NCBI GenBank assembly: GCA_900545005.1
Contig: UQXO01000004.1
Location: forward strand, 1-64,000
Length of the DNA: 64,000 nucleotides
From: an uncultured Mycoplasmatota bacterium
Lineage (GTDB): Bacteria; Bacillota_I; Bacilli_A; RF39; UBA660
Direction of reading: 5' to 3'
The notes under the pieces are model-generated. The model was not told the DNA's origin and did no database searches. It saw nothing but the letters and a program-made list of their open reading frames with translations. Of the stretch, positions 34,784 to 42,870 are shown one piece after another. A program made the translations under genes and the position numbers. The stretch's first letter is position 1, and each line of letters opens with the position of its first letter.

Positions 34784-36064
34784 ATGGATATTAATTATAT
34801 TACAATATCAGACTTAAATCGTTATATTAAGGCTAAATTTGATGTCGATGGTAATCTAAATAATGTTTATTTAAAAGGAGAAATCTCAAATTTTAAACAT
34901 CATACTAGGGGGCATTTCTACTTTACTTTGAAAGATGAGTCTTCTAGAATAGCAGCGGTTATGTTTAATTTTAATGCTTCCAAAGTTAACTTTGAACCAG
35001 AAGATGGTATGAAAGTTTTAGTTAGTGGTCGTATTAGTGTTTATGAAGCTACTGGATCTTATCAAATCTATGTTAATACCATGGATGTTGATGGTATAGG
35101 AAACTTATATTTAGAATATGAAAAACTAAAGAAAAAGCTGGCGACTGAAGGTCTTTTTGATCAAAACCATAAAAAACCAATTCCCCGATTTCCTAAGACT
35201 ATTGGGATTATTACCGCTCCTACGGGGGCTGCCATTAGAGATATCTTAAGCACCATTAAAAGAAGATATCCTATTGCTAAAACTATTCTTTTTCCGGCCT
35301 TAGTTCAAGGAACTGGTTCGAAAGAATCAATTGTTAAACAGTTAAAAAAAGCTCAAGAATACGACTTAGATGTTATTATCTGTGGGCGTGGAGGTGGTTC
35401 GATTGAAGACTTATGGAGTTTTAACGAAGAGATAGTAGCCCGGGCTATTTACGAATCTAAAATTCCCGTTATCAGTGCCGTTGGGCATGAAATTGACTTT
35501 ACCATTGCCGACTTTGTGGCTGATTTAAGGGCACCAACGCCAACTGGTGCCGCCGAAATGGCAGTGCCTAATCTCACTGATTTAAACAATTATTTAAATC
35601 AATTAAAGATTAGAATAACTAAAGCAATGGAAAATAATCTTAACGAAAAAGAAAGTCGTTTAAAGACACTAACAACAAAGCAGATATTAAAAAATCCTTT
35701 AAGTATTTACGAAATTAAAGAACAGAAACTAGATAATTTATTAGATAGGTTGAATCTATATATTAATAATAAACTTAGAGAGGATACTCTTAAATATCAA
35801 AGAATTATCGATAATATTCTCTTTAAGGAGCCAAAAAAATTATTAGAAAGAAAAGAATATCAATTTAATATTCTTTTAAAGACAATAACAATCCTTAATC
35901 CAATGAAACTCTTAGAAAGTGGGTATAGTGTTGTTAAAAGTAAAGATACAATAGTTACTAGTATCGCTAAAATAAATAAAGATGATTTGTTAAAAATCAC
36001 CTTAAAAGATGGGGTAATTAATGCCAAAGTGGTAAGTAAGGAGGGCAATCATGGCCAAGAATGA
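34784..36064 (+). CDS. xseA: Exodeoxyribonuclease VII large subunit
   Basis: A 426-residue XseA. The N-terminal OB domain (VYLKGEISNFKHHTRGHFYFTLKD) is followed by the catalytic domain with IGIITAPTGAAIRDIL, IICGRGGGSIEDLWSFNEE, VISAVGHEIDFTIADFVADLRAPTPT, then a long coiled coil and the C-terminal SGYSVVKS strand that binds XseB. Together with XseB it degrades single-stranded DNA. Overlaps xseB by 14 bp. Confidence 0.97.
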   Translation: MDINYITISDLNRYIKAKFDVDGNLNNVYLKGEISNFKHHTRGHFYFTLKDESSRIAAVMFNFNASKVNFEPEDGMKVLVSGRISVYEATGSYQIYVNTMDVDGIGNLYLEYEKLKKKLATEGLFDQNHKKPIPRFPKTIGIITAPTGAAIRDILSTIKRRYPIAKTILFPALVQGTGSKESIVKQLKKAQEYDLDVIICGRGGGSIEDLWSFNEEIVARAIYESKIPVISAVGHEIDFTIADFVADLRAPTPTGAAEMAVPNLTDLNNYLNQLKIRITKAMENNLNEKESRLKTLTTKQILKNPLSIYEIKEQKLDNLLDRLNLYINNKLREDTLKYQRIIDNILFKEPKKLLERKEYQFNILLKTITILNPMKLLESGYSVVKSKDTIVTSIAKINKDDLLKITLKDGVINAKVVSKEGNHGQE

Positions 36065-36278
36065 GAAAACTTTTGAAGAAAATTTAACCGAATTAGAAAG
36101 TATAGTAAAAGAATTAGAAATGGGTAATGTTGATTTAGATAAGGCTATTGCCAAATATAGTGAAGCTATGCAATTAGCTAAAATCTGTGGTGAAAAATTA
36201 AATAATGCTAAAGAAAGCATTAATAAAATTTTAACTGACAATAATACCTTAGAAGACTTTAAAATTGAAAACGAGTAG
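36051..36278 (+). CDS. xseB: Exodeoxyribonuclease VII small subunit
   Basis: A 75-residue XseB with the family core FEENLTELESIVKELEMGNVDLDKAI and SEAMQLAKICGEKLNNA. It forms the helical stalk that several copies build on XseA. GGAGGGCAATC precedes the ATG, inside the end of xseA, so translation is coupled. Confidence 0.95.
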   Translation: MAKNEKTFEENLTELESIVKELEMGNVDLDKAIAKYSEAMQLAKICGEKLNNAKESINKILTDNNTLEDFKIENE

Positions 36279-36351
36279 CAATACTTGTTTTTTGGTATAA
36301 ATTGTCACTATAAATACTTATAAGAAGTTCATACTACTAATGGTGAAGTTT

Positions 36352-37335
36352 ATGAAAAAGATAATTCAAAAAATAACAGTGGGTTTAGCCATATTTAGTT
36401 TTCCTTTTACGGTTTTAGCCTACTCAGATAAGGTAATCTTAGGCGGTCAAAATATCGGGATAACTATTAATATGCAGGGTGTTTTAGTAGTAGGATTCTA
36501 CAAAGTAAATGGAGAATATAATTCCAGTCATTTATTAAGCGGTGACTATATTACCAAAGTAAATAATATTCCAGTTAATAATATCAAAGAACTTGTTAAT
36601 GAAATAAATAATAATGCTAAAGATGATAGTGTTTCTATAACTTATATTCGTAATAATAAAGAATATACTACTAATTTAAAGTTAGAAAAGACTAATAATA
36701 CCTATAAAACGGGTATCTATGTTAAAGATAATATGCTAGGTAATGGGACTATTACTTATATTGATCCCGAGAGTAAAATCTATGGTGCTTTAGGACATTT
36801 CATTGTTGATAGTAGTACTAATGAGGCTATAAAAATAAATGATGGTAATATCTTTAAGAGTATTATTACTAGTGTTACTAAGAGTACCAATGGTAATCCT
36901 GGAAGTATTAATACTAACTTCTCTAAAAAAGATATCTATGGCACCATTGATAAAAATACCTTTGCTGGTATCTTTGGTACCTTTAATAAAGAAGTAAATA
37001 CGGATAATTTAGTTCCCATTGCCAAAATAGAAGAAGTAAAAAAAGGTGCTGCTACCATTTATACCTCTTTATATCATAACGAAGTAAAAGCTTACAATAT
37101 CAATATCTTAAGAATTGAAAAAAACAATAAAATTAAAAACTTCTATTTTGAAATAACGGATGAAGAATTAATTAAAGAAGCTGGCGGTATTGTGCAAGGA
37201 ATGAGTGGGTCTCCTATTATTCAAAATGGTAAATTAATCGGAGCCGTTACTCATGTTAGTATTGATAACGTTAAAACCGGTTATGGTATTTCTATTATAA
37301 ATATGCTAGAAGAAAGCGAAAAAAGTAGTAATTAA
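36352..37335 (+). CDS. spoIVB: SpoIVB-type serine protease (S55) with PDZ domain
   Basis: A 327-residue secreted or membrane-anchored protease. Signal segment (residues 1-24), then ILGGQNIGITINMQGVLVVG, a PDZ domain (LLSGDYITKVNNIPVNNIKELV), and the S55 catalytic domain: GALGHFIVD (His near 149) and GIVQGMSGSPIIQNGKLIGA (Ser motif) followed by VTHV. These match Bacillus SpoIVB, which signals from the forespore to activate sigma-K processing in the mother cell. In Bacillus spo0A follows; here yvcK does. The ATG at 36352 follows GGTGAAGTT, though the in-frame ATG at 36340 is possible. Confidence 0.88.
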   Translation: MKKIIQKITVGLAIFSFPFTVLAYSDKVILGGQNIGITINMQGVLVVGFYKVNGEYNSSHLLSGDYITKVNNIPVNNIKELVNEINNNAKDDSVSITYIRNNKEYTTNLKLEKTNNTYKTGIYVKDNMLGNGTITYIDPESKIYGALGHFIVDSSTNEAIKINDGNIFKSIITSVTKSTNGNPGSINTNFSKKDIYGTIDKNTFAGIFGTFNKEVNTDNLVPIAKIEEVKKGAATIYTSLYHNEVKAYNINILRIEKNNKIKNFYFEITDEELIKEAGGIVQGMSGSPIIQNGKLIGAVTHVSIDNVKTGYGISIINMLEESEKSSN

Positions 37336-37369
37336 GACTTAACCATTATATAATAGTAATGGTGATTAT

Positions 37370-38338
37370 ATGAAAAAGATAGTAATATTTGGCGGTGGCT
37401 CTGGCCTTTCGCAAATTTTAAAAGGATTAAAACTTTTCCCTCTAGACATAACAGCCGTTGTCTCTGTAGCGGATAATGGTGCCTCTACCGGCCGCCTTCG
37501 CAAAGATTTTAATATTCCTGCCGTTGGCGATATTTCTAAAGTAATGTTAGCTATGTCAAATGCTAACACTGACTTAGTAAATCTTCTAAATTATCGTTTT
37601 ACTAAATCTAAGACTTTAGGTAATCATTCTGTAAAAAATCTTCTTTTAAGTGCCCTTTTAGACCTCAAAGGTAATTTTAATGATAGTATTCCTATTATGA
37701 TGAATTTATTAGATATTAAAGGCAATATTCTTCCCTTAACCGAAGATAATGCTGAATTAGTAGGTTTTACCGCCTCTGGTAAAAAAATTCTAGGCGAAGA
37801 ACAAATTACTAAATGTGCTAACAAAATTAGTCATATTGGCTACAATAAAGAAATAAAAATAAATCCTAAAGTTCTAACCGCTATTAAAGAAGCCGATTTA
37901 ATTATCTTTTCGACCGGCTCTCTTCTAACTAGCATTGCTCCTCATTTAATTGTTAAAGAAGTTATTGAAGCTTTAAGAAATACTAAAGCTCCTAAACTTT
38001 ATATCTGTAATTTATTTACCCAGCCCGGTGAAACTGATGGTTATACCGTAAGTCAGCATATCGATATCCTCGAGTCTTACCTAGGTAAAGATACCATTGA
38101 TGTAGTGATTGCTAATAAAAATCTTAAAGATAAGGCTTTAAAAGCTAAATATCAAACAAAAGAGCAAAAAGATCCTGTTATCTTAGATGAAGAGGTACTT
38201 CAAAAAAGAAATGTCTTAGTAATAGCAGATAACCTTGCTAAAATTGAAGATAATGTCTATCGCCATGACTCTTTAAAAACGGCTTATTTAATCTTTTCCT
38301 ACTTAATGGATAGTGAAGCAAGTAATTACTCAAAGTAA
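37370..38338 (+). CDS. yvcK: YvcK/GlmR family UDP-GlcNAc-binding protein
   Basis: A 322-residue protein of the CofD-like family. It opens KKIVIFGGGSGLSQILKGLK, the nucleotide-binding loop, then VVSVADNGASTGRLRKDF and AVGDISKVMLAM, and later ICNLFTQPGETDGYT, the conserved core of YvcK/GlmR. The protein supports peptidoglycan precursor supply and shape during growth on gluconeogenic carbon. Usually sits between rapZ and whiA; neither is here. GTGATTAT gives a modest ribosome binding site. Confidence 0.93.
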   Translation: MKKIVIFGGGSGLSQILKGLKLFPLDITAVVSVADNGASTGRLRKDFNIPAVGDISKVMLAMSNANTDLVNLLNYRFTKSKTLGNHSVKNLLLSALLDLKGNFNDSIPIMMNLLDIKGNILPLTEDNAELVGFTASGKKILGEEQITKCANKISHIGYNKEIKINPKVLTAIKEADLIIFSTGSLLTSIAPHLIVKEVIEALRNTKAPKLYICNLFTQPGETDGYTVSQHIDILESYLGKDTIDVVIANKNLKDKALKAKYQTKEQKDPVILDEEVLQKRNVLVIADNLAKIEDNVYRHDSLKTAYLIFSYLMDSEASNYSK

Positions 38339-38357
38339 ATTACTTGCTTTTTTTGGA
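38316..38357 (+). terminator. Terminator after yvcK
   Basis: AGCAAGTAAT pairs perfectly with ATTACTTGCT and is followed by seven T residues; the yvcK stop lies in the loop. Confidence 0.9.
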
Positions 38358-38502
38358 CCTCCAAACTAAAAGTTTGGCGAAATTTTTAAAAAGTTTAGCC
38401 AAAAAGAAAAAAAATCACTACTTATCCCTAATATATATATATAGAAGGGTAGTGATTCTATGACCAGCTAATTTTTAATTTTTAATTTTATTAAAAAGTT
38501 AT
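38358..38502 (+). promoter_or_regulatory. Hairpin-rich leader of the adhesin gene
   Basis: Contains CCAAACT-AAA-AGTTTGG, then AATCACTAC...TAGTGATT with an inner CCCT/AGGG pairing around a run of alternating TA (about six repeats near 38434-38446). No clear sigma-A promoter was identified. The TA run could change length by slippage. GAGGAGG at about 38504-38510 is the strong ribosome binding site of the adhesin. Confidence 0.5.
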
Positions 38503-38517
38503 TTGAGGAGGTTTAAA

Positions 38518-40377
38518 ATGAATAATAAAATTAAAAAAATAATCAGTTTTACTTTAATACTAACAATTTTTATCCTGTTTACAAAGCAAAAAGTAGATGC
38601 TGAGAGCATCTACGAAGGAAAGTGGATTCCCAATATTTATTTAAAACTTGAACTAAATGGCTCCCAAAAATATATGCAAGCTGAGTTTTTTAGAAGGAGA
38701 AGTGATAACTCTTATGTTTACTGCTTAGAGCCATTTATTAAAATTAAAAATAATTCTACTTATGAAGAAGTTACTTCCAACTATCATAAACGCCTAGCCT
38801 TACCTGAAAAACGCTGGGAAAGAATTCTTTTATTAGCCTATTACGGATATAAATATCAAAACCATCAAGAAGATAAATGGTATGTTATAACACAAGTTTT
38901 AATTTGGCGAACAATGAGTATTAATTATCAAGTTTCCTTTACAGACAAATTAAATGGTAATATTTTACCCAATGCTTATCAAGAAGAAATTAATGAATTA
39001 GAAAACTTAGTAAAAAAGCATAGCCTGTTGCCTAGTTTTAATGATAAGACGCTTTCCACATCTTACCATAATACTCTTACTTTAGAAGATGAAAATGCTT
39101 CCTTAAAAGATTACTACATTGAAAAATCAACTCTTCCCGCTACCATTACTAATAATAATCTTACCATTGAAGCAACCACCCTAGGAAATCATCAAATAAT
39201 CTTAGAAAAACAAGATACTTTATATAAAAATGTACCTGTTCTTTACCTTTCTGAAGATTCTCAAAATGTCTTATTACCTGGTTCTTATGAACCCCAAAGA
39301 GTAACTTTAAATATTAATGTCGTAGGACCATCTCTAAAAATAGTAAAGAAAGATTTAGAGACTAAAGAAACTCTTAAAGTCGCTGACATTAAATTTAAAG
39401 TTAAAGATCTTAAAACTAATGAATACTTAATAAATAAAAATAATCCCGATGATCCCCATATCTTCAAGACTAATCAAGATGGAAAAATCCTAATAGATAA
39501 CTTAAATTTTGGTAAATATATTATTACGGAAGAAAGTACTATTCCTGGTTATTTAAAAAATACCCAAGAAAAACTAGTAGAACTCACTAAAGATACTACT
39601 TATCCAAAAGAAAATAATAAATTAATCTATGAAGTATCCATTTATAATGAAAGATTAACTACTTCCCTTAAAGTTATTAAACTAGGAGAAAGTAACACTT
39701 CTAAAGATAGGTATATTCCTTTAAATAATATCACCATTGGTCTTTATGCTAAAGAAAGTATTAAAGATATCAATGGAAAAATAATTCATCCTAAGAATAG
39801 TCTAATTGCTATGTCTAAGACTAATCAAGATGGTATCATCGAATTTATTAGTCTTTATCTAGGAAAATATTATCTAAAAGAAATAACTACTCAAGATAAT
39901 TATCTTCTAGATACTAAAGAATATGCTATTGACCTAAGTAATATTAATTCTAAAGATGAAATTAAGTCTTTAAAACTCATTAATTACTTAAAGAAAGGAA
40001 GTGTTAGTCTGGTTAAAAAGGATAGCCTAACTAAGGAAGTATTACCGGGTGTTAAGATTAATCTTTATAAAGATGATAATACTCTTATTTACGAAGGAAT
40101 TACTAATACTAGTGGTCTTCTTTCTATTGATAACTTACCCCTAGGAACTTATTACTTCGAAGAAATAGAAGCTATCCCCGGTTATACAATAAATCAAGAG
40201 AAACTTTACTTTACTCTCAAAGACCATAATGAATCTTTAGAACTAACATTTCTAAATGACCCTTTAATTCCTATTCCTGATACTTATTCCCATAAAAAAG
40301 ATTGGTCTAAGATCATAGAAGGAGCCTTAATTATCACATGGTTAATCATAATATTTCGAAGAAAAGCCATTATTTAA
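38518..40377 (+). CDS. Thioester-domain adhesin with Cna-B/SpaA repeats
   Basis: A 619-residue surface protein. Signal peptide at residues 1-25. A thioester domain follows: Cys69 in VYCLEP and Gln126 in ITQVLIW are placed to form the internal Cys-Gln thioester that binds host ligands covalently. Then three SpaA/Cna-B-type beta repeats (e.g. GKYIITEESTIPGYL; GKYYLKEITTQDNYLL; GTYYFEEIEAIPGYTI). The C-terminus has IPIPDTY, then charged residues, a membrane segment (IIEGALIITWLIII) and FRRK, a sortase signal that departs from LPxTG. Start 38518 follows GAGGAGG. A sortase gene begins inside its last 40 bases. Confidence 0.88.
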   Translation: MNNKIKKIISFTLILTIFILFTKQKVDAESIYEGKWIPNIYLKLELNGSQKYMQAEFFRRRSDNSYVYCLEPFIKIKNNSTYEEVTSNYHKRLALPEKRWERILLLAYYGYKYQNHQEDKWYVITQVLIWRTMSINYQVSFTDKLNGNILPNAYQEEINELENLVKKHSLLPSFNDKTLSTSYHNTLTLEDENASLKDYYIEKSTLPATITNNNLTIEATTLGNHQIILEKQDTLYKNVPVLYLSEDSQNVLLPGSYEPQRVTLNINVVGPSLKIVKKDLETKETLKVADIKFKVKDLKTNEYLINKNNPDDPHIFKTNQDGKILIDNLNFGKYIITEESTIPGYLKNTQEKLVELTKDTTYPKENNKLIYEVSIYNERLTTSLKVIKLGESNTSKDRYIPLNNITIGLYAKESIKDINGKIIHPKNSLIAMSKTNQDGIIEFISLYLGKYYLKEITTQDNYLLDTKEYAIDLSNINSKDEIKSLKLINYLKKGSVSLVKKDSLTKEVLPGVKINLYKDDNTLIYEGITNTSGLLSIDNLPLGTYYFEEIEAIPGYTINQEKLYFTLKDHNESLELTFLNDPLIPIPDTYSHKKDWSKIIEGALIITWLIIIFRRKAII

Positions 40378-40940
40378 TTATTACTATTCTTATCCTTTTT
40401 TCCCTTAGTTTAATTATTCTTAAACATAATGATTATCTTCAAGATAAAAAAGAACAAGCTAGTATCGATTATTACTTTTCTAAAAAGACCAGTGATACAA
40501 AAAATACTATAAGTCTCCCCGAAGAAGAAATAACCCCATATTATGCTATTTTAAAAATTCCTAAGATTAACTTAACAAAAGGATTAGTTAATCCCGATAG
40601 TAAAGATAATAACGTTAATAAAAATATTTATATTGCTAAGAATTCTCTTTTTCCTGAAGATAACAAGATAAGTCATATTATTCTCGCTGCTCACTCTGGA
40701 TATAACGGTATAGCATATTTTAAAGACTTAAATAAACTAGTTTCTAATGATGATATATATCTTTATTATAATAGAAAAAAATATACTTATAGAGTAGCCT
40801 TCTCTTATGAAATTGAAAAAAATGGTTATCTAACTTACAATACTAGAAGTGTTTCTGATCTTTATCTAATTACTTGTCTTAAGAATACAGATAGACAAAT
40901 AGTCTATGTAGCTAATTTAATTATGGAAGAAAATATTTAA
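40338..40940 (+). CDS. Sortase paired with the adhesin
   Basis: A 200-residue sortase. Membrane segment YLIITILILFSLSLIIL near residues 12-28 anchors it outside. The catalytic His119 is in LAAHSGY, Cys180 in LYLITCLKN and Arg186 in TDRQIVYVA. The core also has YAILKIPKINL and FKDLNKLVSNDDIYLYY. It would cleave the unusual signal of the adhesin and join it to the wall. The gene starts 40 bases before the adhesin stop, so both are made together. Class (A, B or D) cannot be settled by eye. Confidence 0.88.
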   Translation: MVNHNISKKSHYLIITILILFSLSLIILKHNDYLQDKKEQASIDYYFSKKTSDTKNTISLPEEEITPYYAILKIPKINLTKGLVNPDSKDNNVNKNIYIAKNSLFPEDNKISHIILAAHSGYNGIAYFKDLNKLVSNDDIYLYYNRKKYTYRVAFSYEIEKNGYLTYNTRSVSDLYLITCLKNTDRQIVYVANLIMEENI

Positions 40941-40994
40941 GAAAAAGCCAAAAAAATCTTTAAAATATGATATGATGTTATTGAGGTGGTTAGT

Positions 40995-41630
40995 GTGAAT
41001 TTAGATAATCAAAATAAAATGAGAATTCTTGATGATATCTTCTTAGGAACTAAGGAGTCCCAAGGACTAAGAAATGCCGTAGCAGCCATTAAGTTTGTCT
41101 TATTTGATGATGATAGTGTCTTACCAGATGGTTTAAAGTATAATGATAAGTATGAGTTTATTTCTTCTAGAAGGGGAGGACGGGCTAAGGCTAAAGCCTT
41201 AAGTGAGCTTGATTTAACTGAAGATTTATGCCAATATGCTATGTCCTCTTTTGGACTTTGTAATACTGCTTTTACTGTTACTTATGATGATTATAAAAAA
41301 GCTCTTGATAATACAATTACTAGGGATTATACGGCCGATTTTGCCGTTGAATTAGTAGCGTATGCCTTTACTTTTGAGCCTTATGGAGCCGTAGTCGTCT
41401 TAGAGAAAAATAAGACCTTAAGAAAAGCTTTAGCATCATCTCTTCTTAATGAACGTTATATTGAAAATAAAATGTTAATGCTTGATCGCTTTGATGGGGT
41501 TATTCTAAGTACCAAGATGGATGAATTTACCAAGGAAAAATTCTTGGATAATTATAAATCCTTAGCCAATTACTTTTATAATATTAAGACCCGAAGTCAG
41601 GATTATCTAAATTACCTAGAAAATAATTAG
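40995..41630 (+). CDS. Unknown conserved-looking soluble protein
   Basis: A 211-residue protein without signal or membrane segment. No family recognised. Visible parts: an acidic N-terminal half with GLRNAVAAIKFVLFDDDSVLPDG and SSRRGGRAKAKALSEL, then AVELVAYAFTFEPYGAVVVLEKNKTL. Start is taken as the GTG at 40995, five bases after GAGGTGG; the GTG at 40986 lies inside that site. A promoter with an extended -10 (TGATATGAT, about 40969-40977) lies just before. mscL follows 15 bases later. Confidence 0.6.
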   Translation: MNLDNQNKMRILDDIFLGTKESQGLRNAVAAIKFVLFDDDSVLPDGLKYNDKYEFISSRRGGRAKAKALSELDLTEDLCQYAMSSFGLCNTAFTVTYDDYKKALDNTITRDYTADFAVELVAYAFTFEPYGAVVVLEKNKTLRKALASSLLNERYIENKMLMLDRFDGVILSTKMDEFTKEKFLDNYKSLANYFYNIKTRSQDYLNYLENN

Positions 41631-41645
41631 AAAGAGTAGGAGTAG

Positions 41646-42029
41646 ATGAAAAATTTAATTGCAGAATTTAAAAAATTCATTATGCGCGGTAATGTCGTTG
41701 ATTTAGCTGTTGGTGTAGTAATGGGTAATGCTTTTTCCAAGATTGTTACCTCTTTAGTAAATGATATTATGATGCCTATAATTGGAATTATCATTGGTGG
41801 TCATGATTTTAAAAATCTTTCTATTACCATTGGAAACGCCAAAATAATGTATGGCTCCTTTATCCAAAATATCATTGATTTTCTTATCATTGCAACTTCT
41901 ATCTTCATTTTCATTAAGCTAATTAATGTTCTTATGCCAAAGAAAGAAGAATCCAAGAAAGAAACAAAAAAAGAAGTATCCGAAGAAGTCTTACTGTTAC
42001 GAGAAATTAGAGATAGTCTTAAGAAATAA
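41646..42029 (+). CDS. mscL: Large-conductance mechanosensitive channel
   Basis: A 127-residue MscL. FKKFIMRGNVVDLAVGVVMGNAFSKIV is the conserved N-terminal helix plus TM1, then DIMMPIIGIIIGGHDF, TM2 (IIDFLIIATSIFIFIKLINVL), and a charged C-terminal helix ending EEVLLLREIRDSLK. It opens as a pore to protect against osmotic downshock. Possibly co-transcribed with the preceding gene. Confidence 0.97.
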   Translation: MKNLIAEFKKFIMRGNVVDLAVGVVMGNAFSKIVTSLVNDIMMPIIGIIIGGHDFKNLSITIGNAKIMYGSFIQNIIDFLIIATSIFIFIKLINVLMPKKEESKKETKKEVSEEVLLLREIRDSLKK

Positions 42030-42030
42030 A

Positions 42031-42060
42031 AAAAGTCACATCGTTGTGTGGCTTTTATTT
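42031..42060. terminator. Bidirectional terminator
   Basis: AAAAGTCACA pairs with TGTGGCTTTT (one G-U pair) between mscL (+) and the small minus-strand gene. Confidence 0.7.
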
Positions 42061-42156
42061 TGCCGTAATAAACATAGCAGCATAGGAAGCAATAATTCCT
42101 ACAACCATAACAATTAACATAGTCCAAACAGCAATCTTTTGGGCTTTTTTTGACAT
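42055..42156 (-). CDS. DUF4044-like 33-residue membrane protein
   Basis: A very small protein: MSKKAQKIAVW then a single membrane segment (TMLIVMVVGIIASYAAMFI) and TAK. This layout, with the basic MSKKxQKIAVW start, matches small DUF4044-type membrane proteins of Bacilli. GGAAGG lies 8 bases before the ATG, and a terminator overlaps its stop, both of which support a real gene. Function unknown. Confidence 0.7.
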   Translation of the reverse strand: MSKKAQKIAVWTMLIVMVVGIIASYAAMFITAK

Positions 42157-42240
42157 AAGTTCTTACCTTCCTTCATGTAATATAATAATATTTTAGCATA
42201 AAAATAAGCACTTGCCAATATACTTATGTAGGTGATTAAC

Positions 42241-42822
42241 TTGAAACTTCTAAAAAAGCACTACAATACAGTCTTATTCTTGGTAACTATCATTGTCGTA
42301 GGCATTATTCTTGGTCTTATTTTAGGTATCAAGCAAGGCCCCATCTTTAAGAATGACTTAATCTATAGTACCTCTAATCTCAAGAATGCTATTCTTACTA
42401 ATAATGTTAATAATATTCTTTCTCACTTTCTTTTACTAGGACTAGTTATTTTCACATGTCTCATTATGCCCTTATATTTTCTTAATATAATTTATTTACT
42501 ATTCAAAGGGATAACTATAGGGTTTAATATCTATATTTTTACAGTTTCTTTTGGTTTTAAAGGATTAATTAGTTCTCTTATCTATAATCTAACTATTAAT
42601 CTTTTTTATCTTTCGATGTTTATCTTTCTTTTAATAAAGGGAAACTATCTTACTAAGAATATCCTTATTCTTTTAATAGACCATTCTAAAGATATTTTTC
42701 CTAAGATTAAAAAGACTATTTTAGCCATGCTAATCATTGGCAGTACCATTCTTATAAATGATCTAATCCTTTTCTTTTCCTCTAAAGTCTTACTTCCTAA
42801 AATATTCTTTCTCTTAGGATAG
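42241..42822 (+). CDS. spoIIM: SpoIIM-like membrane protein
   Basis: A 193-residue protein with about five membrane segments. The order matches SpoIIM/DUF95: first TM with IIVVGIILGLILG, then a soluble loop, then LLGLVIFTCLIMPLYFLNIIYLLFKGITIGFNI and a final pair of segments. SpoIIM works with SpoIID and SpoIIP in septal wall removal during engulfment. The TTG at 42241 follows AGGTGATTAAC; the in-frame GTG at 42232 lies inside that site. The mnmA promoter overlaps its stop codon. Confidence 0.75.
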   Translation: MKLLKKHYNTVLFLVTIIVVGIILGLILGIKQGPIFKNDLIYSTSNLKNAILTNNVNNILSHFLLLGLVIFTCLIMPLYFLNIIYLLFKGITIGFNIYIFTVSFGFKGLISSLIYNLTINLFYLSMFIFLLIKGNYLTKNILILLIDHSKDIFPKIKKTILAMLIIGSTILINDLILFFSSKVLLPKIFFLLG

Positions 42823-42848
42823 ACTTTAAAAAATTATTTTGGTAAAAT
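42820..42848 (+). promoter_or_regulatory. Promoter of mnmA
   Basis: TAGACT (42820-42825), 17-bp spacer, extended -10 TGGTAAAAT-like (TTTGG before TAAAAT at 42843-42848). Nearly the same as the mutS promoter. Confidence 0.75.
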
Positions 42849-42870
42849 ATATCACGGAAGTGATTTACAA

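Noticed and set aside
41801..42127. Open frame opposite mscL
   Set aside because: Lies mostly antisense within mscL, has no ribosome binding site, and overlaps the better supported 33-residue gene in another frame.
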